A stretch of DNA of 64,000 nucleotides from Cyprinodon diabolis (GCA_030533445.1 CM060064.1:40269787-40333786), one strand, 5' to 3'. Positions 37,066-50,089 are shown, numbered from the stretch's first letter. A program made the numbers and translations. Notes: generated from the sequence alone by a model not told the origin.

Positions 37066-39002
37066 GATAGTTGTTCACTGATGCCCGCGAGTCGGAGAAG
37101 TATCCCAGATATTAGACTATAAGAGGTGTTGTTTTTTTAATGCAAGTGAAAGTGTGCAGGCAATGCAACAATTCATGCACCATCTGCGGATAAGAACTAC
37201 TTTGATTGCGCAGGCACAACAAGAGAAAGTGGGGTGTGGGGATGAGGAAGCTTGTGAAACCTGTGTGTATCTGTCCAAAGCGATGCTCTGTTCAACGAGC
37301 GTTCCAGGCGACTGGTTGCCAGAAAGCGCACTGATTGGTTTAATCAGAAAAATAAGACAATAAGTTTCGGTTTACCCTCTGAAAGTCACCTAGTTACCAC
37401 TCAAAGCTGTGTCCTGTGAAATAGGTTGAATCGTCGAGTACAAACTAAAATATAAGACACATTTTCCAGCAGAATATACTAAAGTATATCCATGTCTAGT
37501 TAAGGTGAAGAATGATGGAGTGTGTATGTATGGGGAACGTTGCAAGAAAGTTTGGAACATTGCTGTCTGGCAAAAGGAAGGTACAGAGTTTGATGATCAT
37601 GAGACACTTACCTGGGCAGAGAATTGCCATATTTAAATTGCCAACACAATGATTTATATTTTTCATAGCAGGTGCTGGTTTACTTTCAAGAGACAAAAAA
37701 ATTGGTTAAAAAAACATAATGGTGAATGAAACATCATGTTTGGAGGCTTTCTTTTTCTTCCCCAGTACACACAACAATAGATGTAAGAACAATTTACTAT
37801 TACTCCTCTATTTCTGGTTTGCACAACTCTCAGCATCATCAAAGCACTGAGCACCTCAAAATGACTGTAAGGTAGGAAAATAATCAGATATGAAGTAAAC
37901 ATCGTTTCTTTTCTAAAGATGAATGTGAGCCCAATAGATTCAGCTTCTGTATTAATACCTGCATTTTAAAAACCCTCTAAAGCACCAAATGCTACCACAC
38001 AGCCCCTTCATGGTACATTGATAAAGCTCTTTCAGTACGGGTTTCCAAAATATCCTGTCTGGATCAGACAAACAAAGTCACATCCAATAGGTCCTCTCGT
38101 TCTGTATACCCTGAAAAGAACGGAAAACTGAGGGGGTCTGTATTTCAAGTGGATCCACTCACTGAGAATGTTTTAAACAAGCTCTGGTGAGAGATGATTT
38201 TGTTTGAATTCACATCACTGAAAGACAAACCTCAAAACAGTGCACCGAACAATGAGACCTCAGTTTCAGAGGTATGAAAGCATGAATGCATGGGTTGAGT
38301 ACACAACCACACACAGTCTCTAAATCTACTTATCACACTGTATCCCTTACAGAATCCCAGGGAAGCCAAAAACACAGCACCTTTCGGGGCATCAGAGGTC
38401 AGCTGCAGGTGCAGGAATATGTTCACAAGACATTTATTAGGGTCTGATTTTTCAACGGCATGCATTCTTGCCAAGGATTTATGTCCTCACTTCCAACCCT
38501 GATGTAAATGGGAGATTGTCATCACAGTATGCACTGAGCTGAATGGACAGGCAGGGGTGCAACACTGTTTTTGTGCTGCTGTCAAAATACTAGAATGCTT
38601 TAGACTAAACAACACAGTGGTAACACGTAGTTGTTTTTTAGAGTTTATTTTGAGCATAGAATCAAAACCCTTGGACCTAGATATTTAATAAAACTAATTA
38701 GGGCTTCCAACACACTAACCACAAAATTAAAACTTTACTTACTTTTTCAAAATGTATTTATTTTTAATCAAATTCTGGACATTTGAGAAAAAGTCATGAC
38801 TTTGAGGAATTCAGGGCTTGTTTTTCTTTTTTTTAACTTTTTTTTTTTTTTTTTTACAGTTTATTAGTGAACAAGCAACATACAACAGCAACAGATGAAA
38901 TAGCTCTGAAGGTCAGGGATGAAATTGTGAAGAAGTTTAAAGCAGGGGTGTTTTTTCTTACAATATCTAATTGATTTACCATTCCACAGAACAATGTTAA
39001 TA
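37066..39002. other. Old repeat flank, then no supported gene
   Basis: 37066-37370 continues the GC-richer repeat-like DNA in which Tc1 copy 2 sits (GATGCCCGCGAGTCGGAGAA and onward). A weak minus-strand exon-like segment at 38351-38402 (CCTGCAG acceptor, GTAAGG donor, 52 bp) was judged insufficient. A T run lies at 38838-38857. Confidence 0.45.
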
Positions 39003-39875
39003 CAGGGTTCCTACAGCATAAGGCAAGTTAAATTCAAGACTTTTTAATGCCACTTAAAATAAAAATTTAAGACCAAATTCACAAGAAACACAAGAAAAAC
39101 CCGCTTACGACAACTTAACCCAAAGGTTTATTTTAACATAAACGACTGCACTAATGTTTGAAAAACTTCCCATACAGGAAGAAAGCTAAAAACACACAAA
39201 TGACAGATATATTTTAACAATTATTTAACTGAATTCACAAACTTTGTTTTAGCAAATCAGTTTTAAAGCCACAACATAACCAGTGCTAAGTCTTTTTTGC
39301 TGCTATTTTTCTTTGTATCGTTTTCTTAGTATGTTTGATTTGGTGATAAGTGGAGGCGTTGCAGAGACAAGGGTGGAACAAAACTGAGAAATACCGGCTG
39401 TTTCTCTGTAACTCGATTTTGATGCTTTGTGTTTCGCGCTTCGCATGTGCGACTCCACTGCCTTAATTCCCATCGTTCCGAGCTTGAATCGCTTCTTGCA
39501 CAAAATACAATGTGCCTCAGGTATGTTCCCTGGTTTTAGCCATGGAGAAAACTCTTGGCTGGAGACAATTTTGGTTACATTTACACTTGCTGATATTTTC
39601 CAGACAAAAAGTAAATGGTGCATCTTCCAAATTTCGCGGCCGCAACAACGCTTTTATTAGTTCCGCTATCGGGACGGAACCAATAATGGCGAGCCGCTAT
39701 TTTTTTTAAATTAAATTACAAAAATAAATCGTAATAAAAATGATCCTATTTATGATGTTTTAAAAATAAAGACCTACAATAGACTGATTTAAGACATTTT
39801 AATACCAATTAAGGCCTTAGTTTTATTTTGAAGAATTCAAAGCCTTTTAAAACTTAAGGACCCGCGGGAACCATG
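39003..39875 (-). mobile_element. hAT-like element remnant with zinc-finger ORF
   Basis: The left end begins CAGGGTTCCTACAGC; the right end, inverted, reads CATGGTTCCCGCGGGTCCTT. Inner parts match as inverted AAGACTTTTTAATGCCA-like and AAGACATTTTAATACCA-like blocks. Such CAGGGTTCC ends recall a hAT group found across vertebrates. No clean 8-bp duplication was found, so the ends may have decayed. A short coding remnant lies on the minus strand. Confidence 0.6.
39303..39623 (-). pseudogene. BED/U1-like zinc-finger protein fragment (106 aa)
   Basis: Minus-strand frame containing HCILCKKRFKLGTMG, then ESHMRSAKH, a C-x2-C-x16-H-x5-H pattern suited to a BED- or U1-type zinc finger. It is preceded by FSPWLKPGNIPEAHC. 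Small proteins or N-terminal domains of this type start hAT transposases and bind DNA. There is no DDE core or hAT C-terminal dimerisation region, so this is either a deleted transposase or a short accessory ORF. Position inside inverted ends supports the transposon origin. Confidence 0.6.
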
Positions 39876-40599
39876 TAATATATCATCCAAAAATAGAGTA
39901 TGGTACAACTGAAAACTAAAAGAGGCCTGCCCTGCTAAATTGACAGGCAAGGCTAGGAGGCCAATACAGAAGCATAGGCCTGAGATAACTCTAGGGGAAT
40001 TATCATAATAATGCTATGCCTGACTGTAATGAACAGGGTAGCAAACTAGCACTGATCATGGAAAAAAGACACGTTTTAATTAATGTGTTGCAATTGAGCA
40101 AGTTATTCTTTATCATGTCAGCTGGCTTAAGCCATGCTACATGCCATCCAGAGATGCCAAGGGAGAAGTGTGATTTTAATGCTGCCTAAACAGCTGATCA
40201 ATCATGTGGGGTAGAGGTTTCCTATATCAGAACTTATATAACAAATTTGTTTCCATCTCCTCTTTAGTGCATACAGTCATAGACAAAAACCACCTCAAAC
40301 AAGCTTGAATACTTTTTTGCAAAATTTGCTAGTTCATAAGAATTTTGCTGTTTCCATCAAGCTCTTCCAATAATTCAAAAGAAAACAAAGAAAGTAGAAA
40401 CACACCTAAAGATCCAAAGTTCATGGAACAGAAAAATTATCTTTAGTCATGCATCACAAATCCTGTTTAACATTTTTTGTGTAGCTTAGGGCTTAGCAAG
40501 ATTAAGTAATTGAACCAAGAACCCTTATTTATGTATAAGGGGCACCTTATAGGAAGAGTGGCAAGATTGTTGATAAACAAAATAAAACGTCAGCTTACA
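39876..40599. other. No gene seen
   Basis: Nothing recognised. About 40261-40380 weakly resembles 45240-45350 (CCACCTcAAaCAAGC, ...TTTTGCAAA...), a possible shared old repeat. Confidence 0.4.
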
Positions 40600-40992
40600 A
40601 GCAGAACTCCATGTTTAACAGAAAACTCCCCACAGCATAACAGGATGGTGGTAACATCATGCTGTGGAGATGCTCGACTTCAGCAGACTGCAGGACTGTC
40701 TATTTTGTTTTTCTTCACCTAGCTCTGTTATTTATTGATTCAGTGAATTGGATTTTATTATGGGTATAAGAGTGTCTTAATATCTCATTGATCTTAAAAA
40801 TTTATAATTTAAAAAATTCATACAAAAGATTTTTAGGATTTAAGGAAAAGCATCTTGAAAAGCATGTATCCCTGTGTTTAACTTCACAAGTACACAAGTT
40901 TTTGTCTAAGAAAAATCTTCCAATGAAAATACATGAAAGCTTTGGTTAAAACATGATAATAGAGTCTAAGGGTTGTGATTTTCACAGCACTG
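40600..40992 (+). mobile_element. Degraded Tc1 relic
   Basis: CATAACAGGATGGTGGTAAC followed by ATCATGCTGTGGAGATGCT is a damaged form of the GGGSIMLWGC coding segment of Tc1 transposases, similar to the relic at 8130. A terminal-repeat-like stretch, AAATACATGAAAGCTTTGG with CACAGCACTGT, follows near 40927-40992. No frame remains. Confidence 0.4.
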
Positions 40993-43900
40993 TTTATTTT
41001 TCCCCTGATAAGTTGTGAAAAGGCAAACTATAAAGGAGTCCATGTGACATCAAGATCCAGGGACTCACAATAGCTAATGTTTAGCTCTAATCTTCTCCAG
41101 GTTGGTGAAGCTTCTTATCTCTTTTCTAAGACATCCAACATGCTGAGGAAAAACTTCTCAACTTCTTACATCCGGCATCCATTTTTAGGTCAGGATCTGT
41201 AACTTAGAAATACAGATACAGGGTGAACTAGTAAAGCAGGAGTTTTACCTTTCAGCTAGGCTCCTTCTAGGAAGAACACCCTTATTATTCCATATGAAGC
41301 CTTGAAGGTTATCTATATGAGGTGGGATTAAAAAAAATCTCTCACCTTTTTGACTGAATGCTGATTTACCAGCTACTGCTACACTTGATAACGGCAGGTG
41401 TGTTCAAGCGAAGAAACATCCAAAAAAGCAGGAGTGTTGGTAACAAAAAACAAGATCGGGAAAACACTAAATTACCTCCATGATGCTAAATTATCTTTTG
41501 AGTTTTTAAGAACCTCTTATTATACATCCTCTACACTATTTGCACTGGTCTGAGGCGTAAGACATCGTGTTTTCAGAAGTTTGTAACCTAAAAGAGACTC
41601 GAACCAGATCTCCTGTGGGTGGCCAAAAACACTCCAAAATCAAGTGGCATAACAGATTTACATGCATGCTCACCCACAGCCTCCGTGATTGACTGTTTAC
41701 AAACTGATTGTTAAGAGCTTCAAGCATTAAACTCGCACGAGCTCACGCCATATGTTAGAAATACAAATTCCCTGTTTGGAAGGCCTTTCCCACGTGTCTG
41801 GAAGAGCCAGAGCGAAGTCTCAGCCCAAACAGGGAGCGCCTTCTGGTCTTTTTAATCTAAGAAATCAAAGCTGGGTAAACACTGCTATGGTATGTCTAAA
41901 TCCTGGAAGCAAACTCCAGCGGTTAAGTTTCACACATACCAACACACATCTGGAGCTTCCTCGGCATGGAAGATAAAGTTTGATACCAAGCACATGTCTT
42001 AGCAATGAAAGTGTCTCCAAACTGCAAAGTTCTATGATTTCATCTACATGAGGTTTGAAGGACGGCTGGTTTCAGTCTGCCTGCAGAACCAAGGACTTCA
42101 CAGTAAGAGTTAAGTGTGCTTTTGTTCACCCATAGGGAGATCTTAGAATATGTTTCAGACATATTTGAAGACCCAAGCGTAGACTTTTAAGAGACAGAAA
42201 AATGATGAAATGTATTAAGAGACAAAGTAAGAAAATGATGATGTAGAAGCGGTTTGTCAAATATTTAATATCATGTTTATGAAGATTAATATAATTTTCA
42301 GACTTAGTCTGGGTACTATAAAGGTGTCATGACTTATGCATTATAGCAAACCAGGCACAAGTTGGTCTTCTGAGGGCATTTCTTGGATTCTGAGAGAAAT
42401 TATGTAGGTGTGTTCACACATATGTCATCCCTTCCCTTCCCAGCAGATATCAGATACATGAAAAATGAAACAGAGGCATAAGGTTTTTATGTATTCAAAG
42501 TCTGTTCTGTTTGATTTAAATAAGTTTAGCCTTACATTTCAGAAGTGAAATTGCTTTACCTTTGTAATTCATACTAAAAAATGTATTAGTGAATCTGCAG
42601 TTTGTCACAGGGGTACTACTTCAATGACAAGTAAAAACTTAAGTAAATAGCGACTGAAATTTCACTGCAACATGTCAGCTTTTGGCTGGCTGGCCGAATG
42701 CACACATACCGTAGTACCTATTTAAAAACGTTCAAATTCTGTCGTAAATTTCTATCTATTTTATTAGGATTTGTTGAGTCAGACTAACAAGAAGTATAGT
42801 GAAAATATTTTACACTGGCTATAATGTGAAAAGTACCAAGCATATGCATTAAGCGCCTTTTAGTCTGTCAACCCTAAATAAAATCCATTCTAATAAAGTG
42901 ACGTCAGAAGTCAACTAATAAGTAGATAACACTCTTAATCTGTTTAATTTAATATCAAAATAAATCTACTTAGAGGATATTAGTAAACAAACATCATGGC
43001 AACTACTTACCTATGAGCTCATCAGTTGATAGATAAAGTAAAGAGCACATTATTCACAGCAGTGGCCATGAGGCCCAATCCAACTGGAGGAGCAGCAAAC
43101 ATTAGAAGACAGCTATTATTCATGCATTCTAAAAGTCTGGTCTTTATGAAGATTATGTATGGAGATAGTTAATGTTGAAAGAGAGCCACAAGACTAAGAG
43201 TGAGTTTGACATGAGATATGAAGAGGAAACATGTGAAGGATGGCTACAAACTGATGAACTCACAATCCTTAGGGTTTTGATACAGAAAACAGAATTCAAT
43301 GATCCATTAATTATAGTTATTAATCCCAATTCTGAAGCAGCAAAGCATATGAGAACTAAAGAACCCCCCCCACCCCCCCAAAAAAAAAAAACACCACCAG
43401 CAAATCAAATCAGTTTATCAATTGAGCACCAATTCACAAGAAATATCATCTCGATCCAGCAGATTGCACACAGTGACTAACTTTACAAAATCCACTCTTT
43501 GTGGATATGAGTGTCTCAAAGTTTAAGGAATTAAGAGGAAAAAAAGATTTTAGTTTGGATAGAGCAAATCTATCAGTCAAATCAAAAGTTTTGTTGTTTT
43601 TTTTTCTATTTGCCATTCAATCATCTTCAACAGGCCAACACTACTCCAGAAATTCAGTCTCTGACATGTCAATGCTTGGCTCATTCATTTCAATACAATC
43701 CTGGATTTGGCTTGAGAAAACTCAGAGTTTTTAAAAAACAGTCCTTCTCAATGAGCGTAAAAATCCAGGACTGTCACAGCAGCATCTTCACCAGGTTGTA
43801 TGGTGTCACTTTACTCCTTTCAAACCAAGATCCAAATAGGTAGAGGAGAAAAGGCCTGTAGAGCTCTATCCTTTACCACCTTTTTCTTCTCTTTTTTCTC

Positions 43901-45659
43901 CTTCTCCTTTTCCTCCTAATCTCTTCTCAGGTTCAGAATTCATGGTCAGGGCTCTTTGAGGACAAGGAAATATGGGTTTAGGTAACATCAGGGCTCTCAC
44001 TGTGGGGATTACAACACCCATACATCACGGTGACAACTCCCTTTTCAGCAGATGACAAGTCACCAAGACCCTGTGGAAGAAGAGATCGTATGACATTTAC
44101 TTCCTGTCAGGGACACTGATAGTTTTTTCCATCTGCGTTTTCATAACATTATCCCAGTACATAAGGATCAAGTGTCTACGTATTCTAAACCAACCACACA
44201 TCTGATGTTTGGCTTGTGGGCATTTTTAGAGAGGTGACAGCAAATAAGGAATAGAAAAAAAAGGTCTTAAGAAGTTCACAGGTGGTTTAAGAGAGACTTC
44301 TCTTTATCACCCACAATGCAATCATAATTTTCTCCTCTTAAATGGGTATCCATGGCAATAGACACATTGTGTGTTTGTAACTCAAGGTTAGTTTTATAAA
44401 AAAAATCAATGTTATGCCTATCTGAAGCTTCATAACTAAAGTAGCCCTTGTGTATGACTATATACCTTCTCATGGCACTGTTATGAAGTCTGAGTCATTG
44501 GATCAGATCACATGCATAGCAATGCTTTCAAAAAACAACCCTCATCGCTCCCCAGAGCCATGAGATTTTAAAGAAACAAATCAGCATTGCCAAAGGTGAC
44601 AGAGTGGAGGGGAACTGTGACCATCAGACAAACATCCAGGGTGTCCAAAGAGCGGCCATACCCCTTACACAAAATAGATCTACACAGAAGCACAAGAGCA
44701 GCAGTACTAGGTAAAAAGATTGGTGAAAATATGCATGGGTACTGGCCCCAAAATCAACCCTCACAGGTAGCTCCCTCAACATAGGCCAAGGCCAAAACCA
44801 AAGCATGCTTGGCCCCAGATAGAGACAAAAGTCAACAGCAGCAAAAAGGAGAAAAACCTTCCCAGAGCCCCCAGCCAGAAATACTCAAAGCGGCTCCACA
44901 AAGACAGCAACAAGGCGTCGCAGCTCATGCTAACACCGCCAGTTCTGCTTGAACCCTGACAGGAATAAGAGGGATTTGCCTTGCTCTAGTTGGTCAAGGT
45001 TAGTTTTATATGCGCATTCCAAATTTTAAAGCAAACATAGCAGTCGTAAAACACCTTAAAATTGTAGGATTTCACAAATTCTGTATGAATATCTGGGGTC
45101 TATTTAGTTTTTAATAAACCTTTTTTTTACTCTGGACCTTAAATGATTGCAGTATGTAATCAGAGGTCCATATTTTTAAAGCGTGTGAGGTAAATGTTCG
45201 CTACAAAAAAGTGTTTCTATCTCTTGTTTTGCACATCAACCCGTTTCGCAAAAGCCAAAGACCACCTGAAGCAAGCATAAAAAGTTATTTTACAAATTTT
45301 GCAAATTGTAATGTTTCTTTTAGGATTTTCTGATGCAATACTTCAAAATGTGCATTTGAAAAAGCTGATTGAAATGCATCTAATGACATCTGTAAGGCTG
45401 AATGCTGCCCAGATTTAGTGCAGCACCGTGGAATTCCTTTCCTACCCATGGCAATGTTTTTAAAGTGGATCCCATGAAAGAAACAGCATAAGAGCTAAGC
45501 ACAGGAGCCACAATGTGCAACATCTGATTGACTGACTCAGAGCTCATCTGCTTAACTGTATCTTTCCTAGATAGAGCAACCTATGGAGCTATGGAGCATT
45601 TACCATTAACCTAAATAACATAGAAAGTTTTCATAGATCAGTGCTTCTAAGTTACTTTT
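40993..45659. other. Intron-like DNA, no supported gene
   Basis: A strong plus-strand polypyrimidine tract ending TCTTCTCAG at about 43870-43931 has no convincing exon after it. A GC-richer stretch at 44580-44960 has frames on both strands but no recognised domain. A possible B-box-like GGTTCGAGTC lies on the minus strand near 41590. Confidence 0.4.
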
Positions 45660-45805
45660 GTGTGTCTGCTTCAGTCTCTCAAACCCCCAGCTGAAAGTGG
45701 ACTGCTCACACTGAGCCTCGTTCTCCTGAAGGTTTTTTCCGTTTAAAAGAGAGTTTTCCTCCCCACTGTCAATGCAAGCATTGTCAGTGTGGAGGAGTGA
45801 AATCT
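45660..45805. repeat. Old dispersed repeat fragment
   Basis: CTCGTTCTCCTGAAGGTTTT, then CGTTTAAAAGAGAGTTTTCC and TCCCCACTGTC, recall a short repeat seen widely in teleost DNA (often '...GGAGGTTTCTTCCTGTTAAAAGGGAG...'). Class not determined. Confidence 0.4.
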
Positions 45806-46793
45806 GCAAAGGCCCTGATATCAAATTATGAACCTACTTTCATGAAAACGGCTTACTACCTACTCAAAATAGCAGTCAATCAGTCAGAGCCCTGAGCTTG
45901 TTTTACTGCAACGAGACAGTGGGAGTTTACAGCTGGAAGGTATCATGTGAGCTATGGTGTCATGGTTGACATTTTTCAAGAGTAAGTCATAACGGAGATA
46001 TTCAGGTCATATTTCTAAATAGAACACTCTTTAGACTCAGAAAATAAATCAATTGGAAATAATTGGAAGTGTTATTTTTGTTTGTTTTTGTGTAATTCTC
46101 GGTACAAAATGAGACAAGGACGGGTACCGGGTCAGGGCGCGGGATCATCAGTGTTCCAGTAGACTTTGGTGAGCACTGTGATGTATAGTGTCTTAAGTCA
46201 GAGAAAATAGACTGAGTATTAGAGGTCAAAGCAATAGAGGATTCGACATTTGGCAAACTTGTGTCGGGGCTCTTAGAGTCAAGTATGGTTGTTTTTTTTA
46301 TATAAGCATATAGAAATTCTTGATCACTGCATAAGAAAGACTCAAAAGTTAAAGGGGTTTTTAAAGAAAGTATAGATGCTGTCCAGTTCTTCTAGATCAC
46401 AAGCGTTCATCCTTTTCACTGCTGGTTAGCAACCATTTCTCATGAATCATGTCTAACACACGTTTTGTAGTCGAACTTTAAATGTTGACAGATTGTGTTT
46501 CAGCATCAACGATCTTCAGCAAAACAAAACTGTGTTGGTAGAAAACAGGGACTTCAGCTTTTAGTTTTACTTGGTGCCACGATAGAGTAATCACATAACC
46601 ACTGTACATGTCTTCCTTGACTGCATGTTTGACAACGGAATAAATATTTGCAAAACAGTTAAAATCAGAACCCAGAATCTAAGAACAGCCTTAAAAGGGT
46701 GAAGGTTGAGCTGCTTTTAAAGAATCAACAAGATTTCTAATGTCTACCTTAAACTGCAACAATAAGTTATTAGGAGAAAAAAGTATACCCTCT
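45806..46793. other. No gene seen
   Basis: Nothing recognised. Confidence 0.5.
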
Positions 46794-46801
46794 CTCAGTT
46801 C
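46794..46801. repeat. 8-bp target duplication, left (CTCAGTTC)
   Basis: Exact match to 47662-47669 across the hAT element. Confidence 0.85.
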
Positions 46802-47661
46802 TAGGGCTGGGTATTGTTCAAAAATTTTCGGTTCCGGTACCAATACCGATACCTTCACTTCGATACCGGTTCCTGAACGATACTTTTTTCAATACCAGTT
46901 TTATAATATGAATTCTAAGAAAAAGAAAATTACACAACATAAAAAAGCACAAATCTTGAGTTTTATTTTAAGCTCTGATTTTTCCATTTACATTTTTCCT
47001 CTTACATAAAAAAAAAAAATCAGTGTCTAATATTCACTGTTACACTGTGAGGACCTTTTTACTTAGCAGTTTTCCTAGAGTAGCTCCGCCCAACGTGCAT
47101 CAGACCCACTTTTGCACCGTGCAGCCAGAGCAGCAAAGCTGCTTCAGCGGCGCTTCAGAAGCTGGTACAAGCAGCAAAAAGGAAGCAGCAGACGTGATTT
47201 TGCTGCTCCTGCTGCGTCCAGTTTGAAAGCAGCATGATTCACTCCGCTCTGGCTTTGCTCTGCCCACGGGCTGCTGAGAGGAGGATGGTCGCGCCGGCTG
47301 CGGTCCGCTCTTCTTGCAGTCAAACACCGAGCAACTTTCTGCTCTTAAATTGTTTCCGTGCACGATGTATTGCATTGCGCACTATTAGCATCAGTCTTAA
47401 TAAAGTGAAGCCGCACTTTTGACCTGGGGGGCATTTTAAAGGGGTTCCACGACGCTCGCAACCAGTTCACAACAGATACACTTGAACCCTGGCTGTAGGC
47501 GGGTTTACCTGTGTTTTTTTCCTGGATGATGCAATCACGTTAAGTGTTACAGCCAATCACCGAAACTTGGTACTGAAAGACGAGGCATGTTTCGATACTC
47601 TGTAGAACCGAAGCATTTTGGTCGGTACCATAAAAGAACCGAAGTTCGGTACCCAGCCCTA
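46802..47661. mobile_element. Non-autonomous hAT element, 860 bp
   Basis: The left end is TAGGGCTGGGTATTG, with GGTTCCGGTACCAATACCGA and TCGATACCGGTTCC just inside. The right end carries the inverse, GAACCGAAGTTCGGTACCCA followed by GCCCTA. Identical 8-bp duplications flank it. The interior (about 47040-47460) is GC-rich with no transposase frame. Perfect duplications suggest a relatively recent insertion. Confidence 0.88.
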
Positions 47662-47669
47662 CTCAGTTC
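47662..47669. repeat. 8-bp target duplication, right (CTCAGTTC)
   Basis: Partner of 46794-46801. Confidence 0.85.
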
Positions 47670-49209
47670 TGCTTTAATGTATAAGGACATAATAAAATGT
47701 GTAGGTGTTTGCCAAGTTCTAAAAATATTGTAATCAGATATCTAATACAAACACATATTATTGTCATTATAAGCAAAGAAGAAGTCAAAATGGAAAACCT
47801 GATTGTGTAAATTCACCCATTTTAAAGATTCTAGAGCCATATCTTTGTCTCTAAAATCAAAATAAGCTAATATCCTTTTTTCTAAGACTGATTAACATAT
47901 AAGTAAAGTAAGATTTTGAAATAGTTAAATCAGTATACAAGTGTTAATTTTCAAAGCATAACACTTTTTCTTTAAATTGTTAAATATATTGAGTAAATTT
48001 GAATTTAAGTTTATTTTTGTTTAATTAAATCATTACACAATTGAAACTACTTTGATGAAAAATATTTAAAATCCTTAATTACATCTATTATTAGATCCTG
48101 CTCATTCTCATTCTAAATATGCCATTACATGAATTGATCAATAAGAATCTAATTTCTTCATTTGATACATATCTATCTCATTGCTCCTCATTTTACATAG
48201 AGTCCAGAGAATTCATCCTTCATACTGATTTTTAGCCAAAGAACAGACATTAAAACGGTTTGACTTAACACATTAACGGCATCAACTGTCAACTAATAAA
48301 CTTACTTTGAAATAGAAAATGTCAGGACAACCCCATCATTAGGTATTTTCAGTTTGGTCTGACATCCAAATACAAATATGTGTTGACACTTTCAACAGGA
48401 ATACTTGACCTGTCTTTGCCAAGAACAGAAAATGTAATCCAGATTTTGTTGTCCAGCAGAACTCACAACATATGAGTCGTCATGAGACAGAATTGAAGAA
48501 TAACTTTCTGGATCCCTACAAGGCCCACACATCTAGGTAATGTCTAGCTAATGAAACAATGCTGCAAACAATTTCTAGGGGGAATTAAAAAGCTTCCAAA
48601 AATGCTGTTATAGAAATTTAAAAACCTGGGGAAAAAAACAAGTTGTGTGAACAACCTTCAACTAGGATGAAAAAAGCCATCTGGGGAAAGTTATTCTCAT
48701 TATAACAAAAGGTTAACAGTGATTTCCATCAGCCTGTTTCACTTTCTCAGGAAGGTAAATGATTCTGTTATAGTAAAACACACATCACCTCTTTCTTCTT
48801 TTTTTTTATCATGTTCTCTGTTTTGTGAGAAAGGAGGAAATGGCAAACAAATCAAGAGCATTATCCTCTGTGATTCTGAGGAAACAAATCAAACTCATGT
48901 GGGACAGAACGATATGCCCGCCTAACCATCCGTAAAAAAAAAAATAAGATCCTTTTAACTGGAATCAATAGATCTCACTTCCCTGCCAACTACAGACAAA
49001 TTCAGTCTACTTTGAACTCTACATTTAAAGGGAATACATTGACATATTTTTGAGTCAGAAAACCAAAAACCTTGAAAGCGTGAAACATGAATACACAATT
49101 GGGAAGCAAAATTTATCTGCAGATTGTAAAACTCATAGTTTCAATACTCTTTGATGGAACACAAGGATACCTGTCACCCAAGTTAATAACATCAGGGGTA
49201 AGTACTATA
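47670..49209. other. No gene seen
   Basis: AT-rich intron-like DNA. Confidence 0.5.
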
Positions 49210-49743
49210 TATAGTGGTTAGAACAAGTATTTGATACAAGGTTGTTTTTGAGGGGTTTCCAGTTGCAAAAAAGGCCTGCAGAAGTCTTTCAATTTGATCA
49301 TAAGTTGTATTCAACTGTCAGCGACTAAATCTAAAACAAAAATCCAGAAAGTCAAATTGTCTGATTTTTATTTATTTGCATTTTATTACATGACATAAGT
49401 ATTTGATACACCAGAAAAACAATGCTTGATATTTGGTATGAGATATGAGACATTTCTTGTGGTCTTTTAAGAGGTTTGCTCTTACAGCATCAGGAATTTT
49501 GGACCGCTCCTACATACAGATCTCCTGATCATTCAGGTTTGGAGGCTACCGCTGGGCATAGCGGACTTTCAATTCCCTCCAAAGATTTACGACTGGGGAA
49601 AGATTCAGCCACAACCCATTTTTAGCGAACTTACTGAAAGAAAGAGGCTGTTGGCTAAGAATTCCTGCTACATGACCTATCTATCCTGCTATCAATAAGG
49701 TGAAGTCGTTCTTCCGCCTTTTTAGAAAATAATCCCAAAAGAC

Positions 49744-49767
49744 TGATGTTTCCACCTCTATGCTTCA
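49744..49767. repeat. 24-bp SINE target duplication, left copy
   Basis: TGATGTTTCCACCTCTATGC plus TTCA; identical to 50066-50089. Confidence 0.95.
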
Positions 49768-50065
49768 GTGCGACAGTGGCGTTGGATGTAGGAGTTTGCC
49801 CTGAAATTGAAGGATTGACGGTTCAAGCCCCAACTTGACACTTCACCTGCATTGTCTACTGATGGTGGTCAGAGGGCCCGGTGGCGCCAGTGTATGGCAG
49901 CCCCGATTCTGTCAGTGAGCCCCAGGGCAGCTGTGGCTGCAATGTAGCCTGCCACCATCAGTGTGTGAGTGTGTGCGTTAATGGGTGAATGAATGTAGTG
50001 TAAAGCGCTTTGGTCAAGTCTCCTGACTTGAATGAAGGCGCTATATAAGTACATGCCATTTACCA
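49768..50065 (+). mobile_element. tRNA-derived SINE, full copy (298 bp)
   Basis: The head carries an A-box-like TGGCGTTGGATGTAGGAG and a B-box-like GGTTCAAGCCCC, the internal RNA polymerase III promoter elements of tRNA-derived SINEs. The body holds GCAGCTGTGGCTGCAATGTA, and the 3' tail GTAAAGCGCTTTGG, GGCGCTATATAAGTACATGC and CATTTACCA. Perfect 24-bp target duplications from the Tc1 relic flank it, proving insertion by target-primed retroposition. A truncated minus-strand copy of its tail is at 23431-23538. Its 3' tail is probably copied from a partner LINE; I did not identify which. Confidence 0.88.
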
Positions 50066-50089
50066 TGATGTTTCCACCTCTATGCTTCA
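50066..50089. repeat. 24-bp SINE target duplication, right copy
   Basis: Identical to 49744-49767. Confidence 0.95.

Noticed and set aside
38351..38402. Minus-strand 52-bp exon-like segment (CCTGCAG acceptor, GTAAGG donor)
   Set aside because: Too short, phase not matched to the other candidate exons, and the reading continues open upstream of the acceptor, so it cannot be told from chance.
41570..41740. Minus-strand SINE-like segment with GGTTCGAGTC
   Set aside because: Only one B-box-like motif; no A box, no second copy, no target duplication.
43861..43980. Strong plus-strand polypyrimidine tract with TCTTCTCAG and a GTAACA 51 bp later
   Set aside because: No convincing coding frame; GTAACA is a weak donor and the exon-like part has a stop in one frame and no similarity I recognise.
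44580..44960. GC-richer segment with overlapping frames on both strands
   Set aside because: No domain, terminal repeat or splice evidence; left unassigned.
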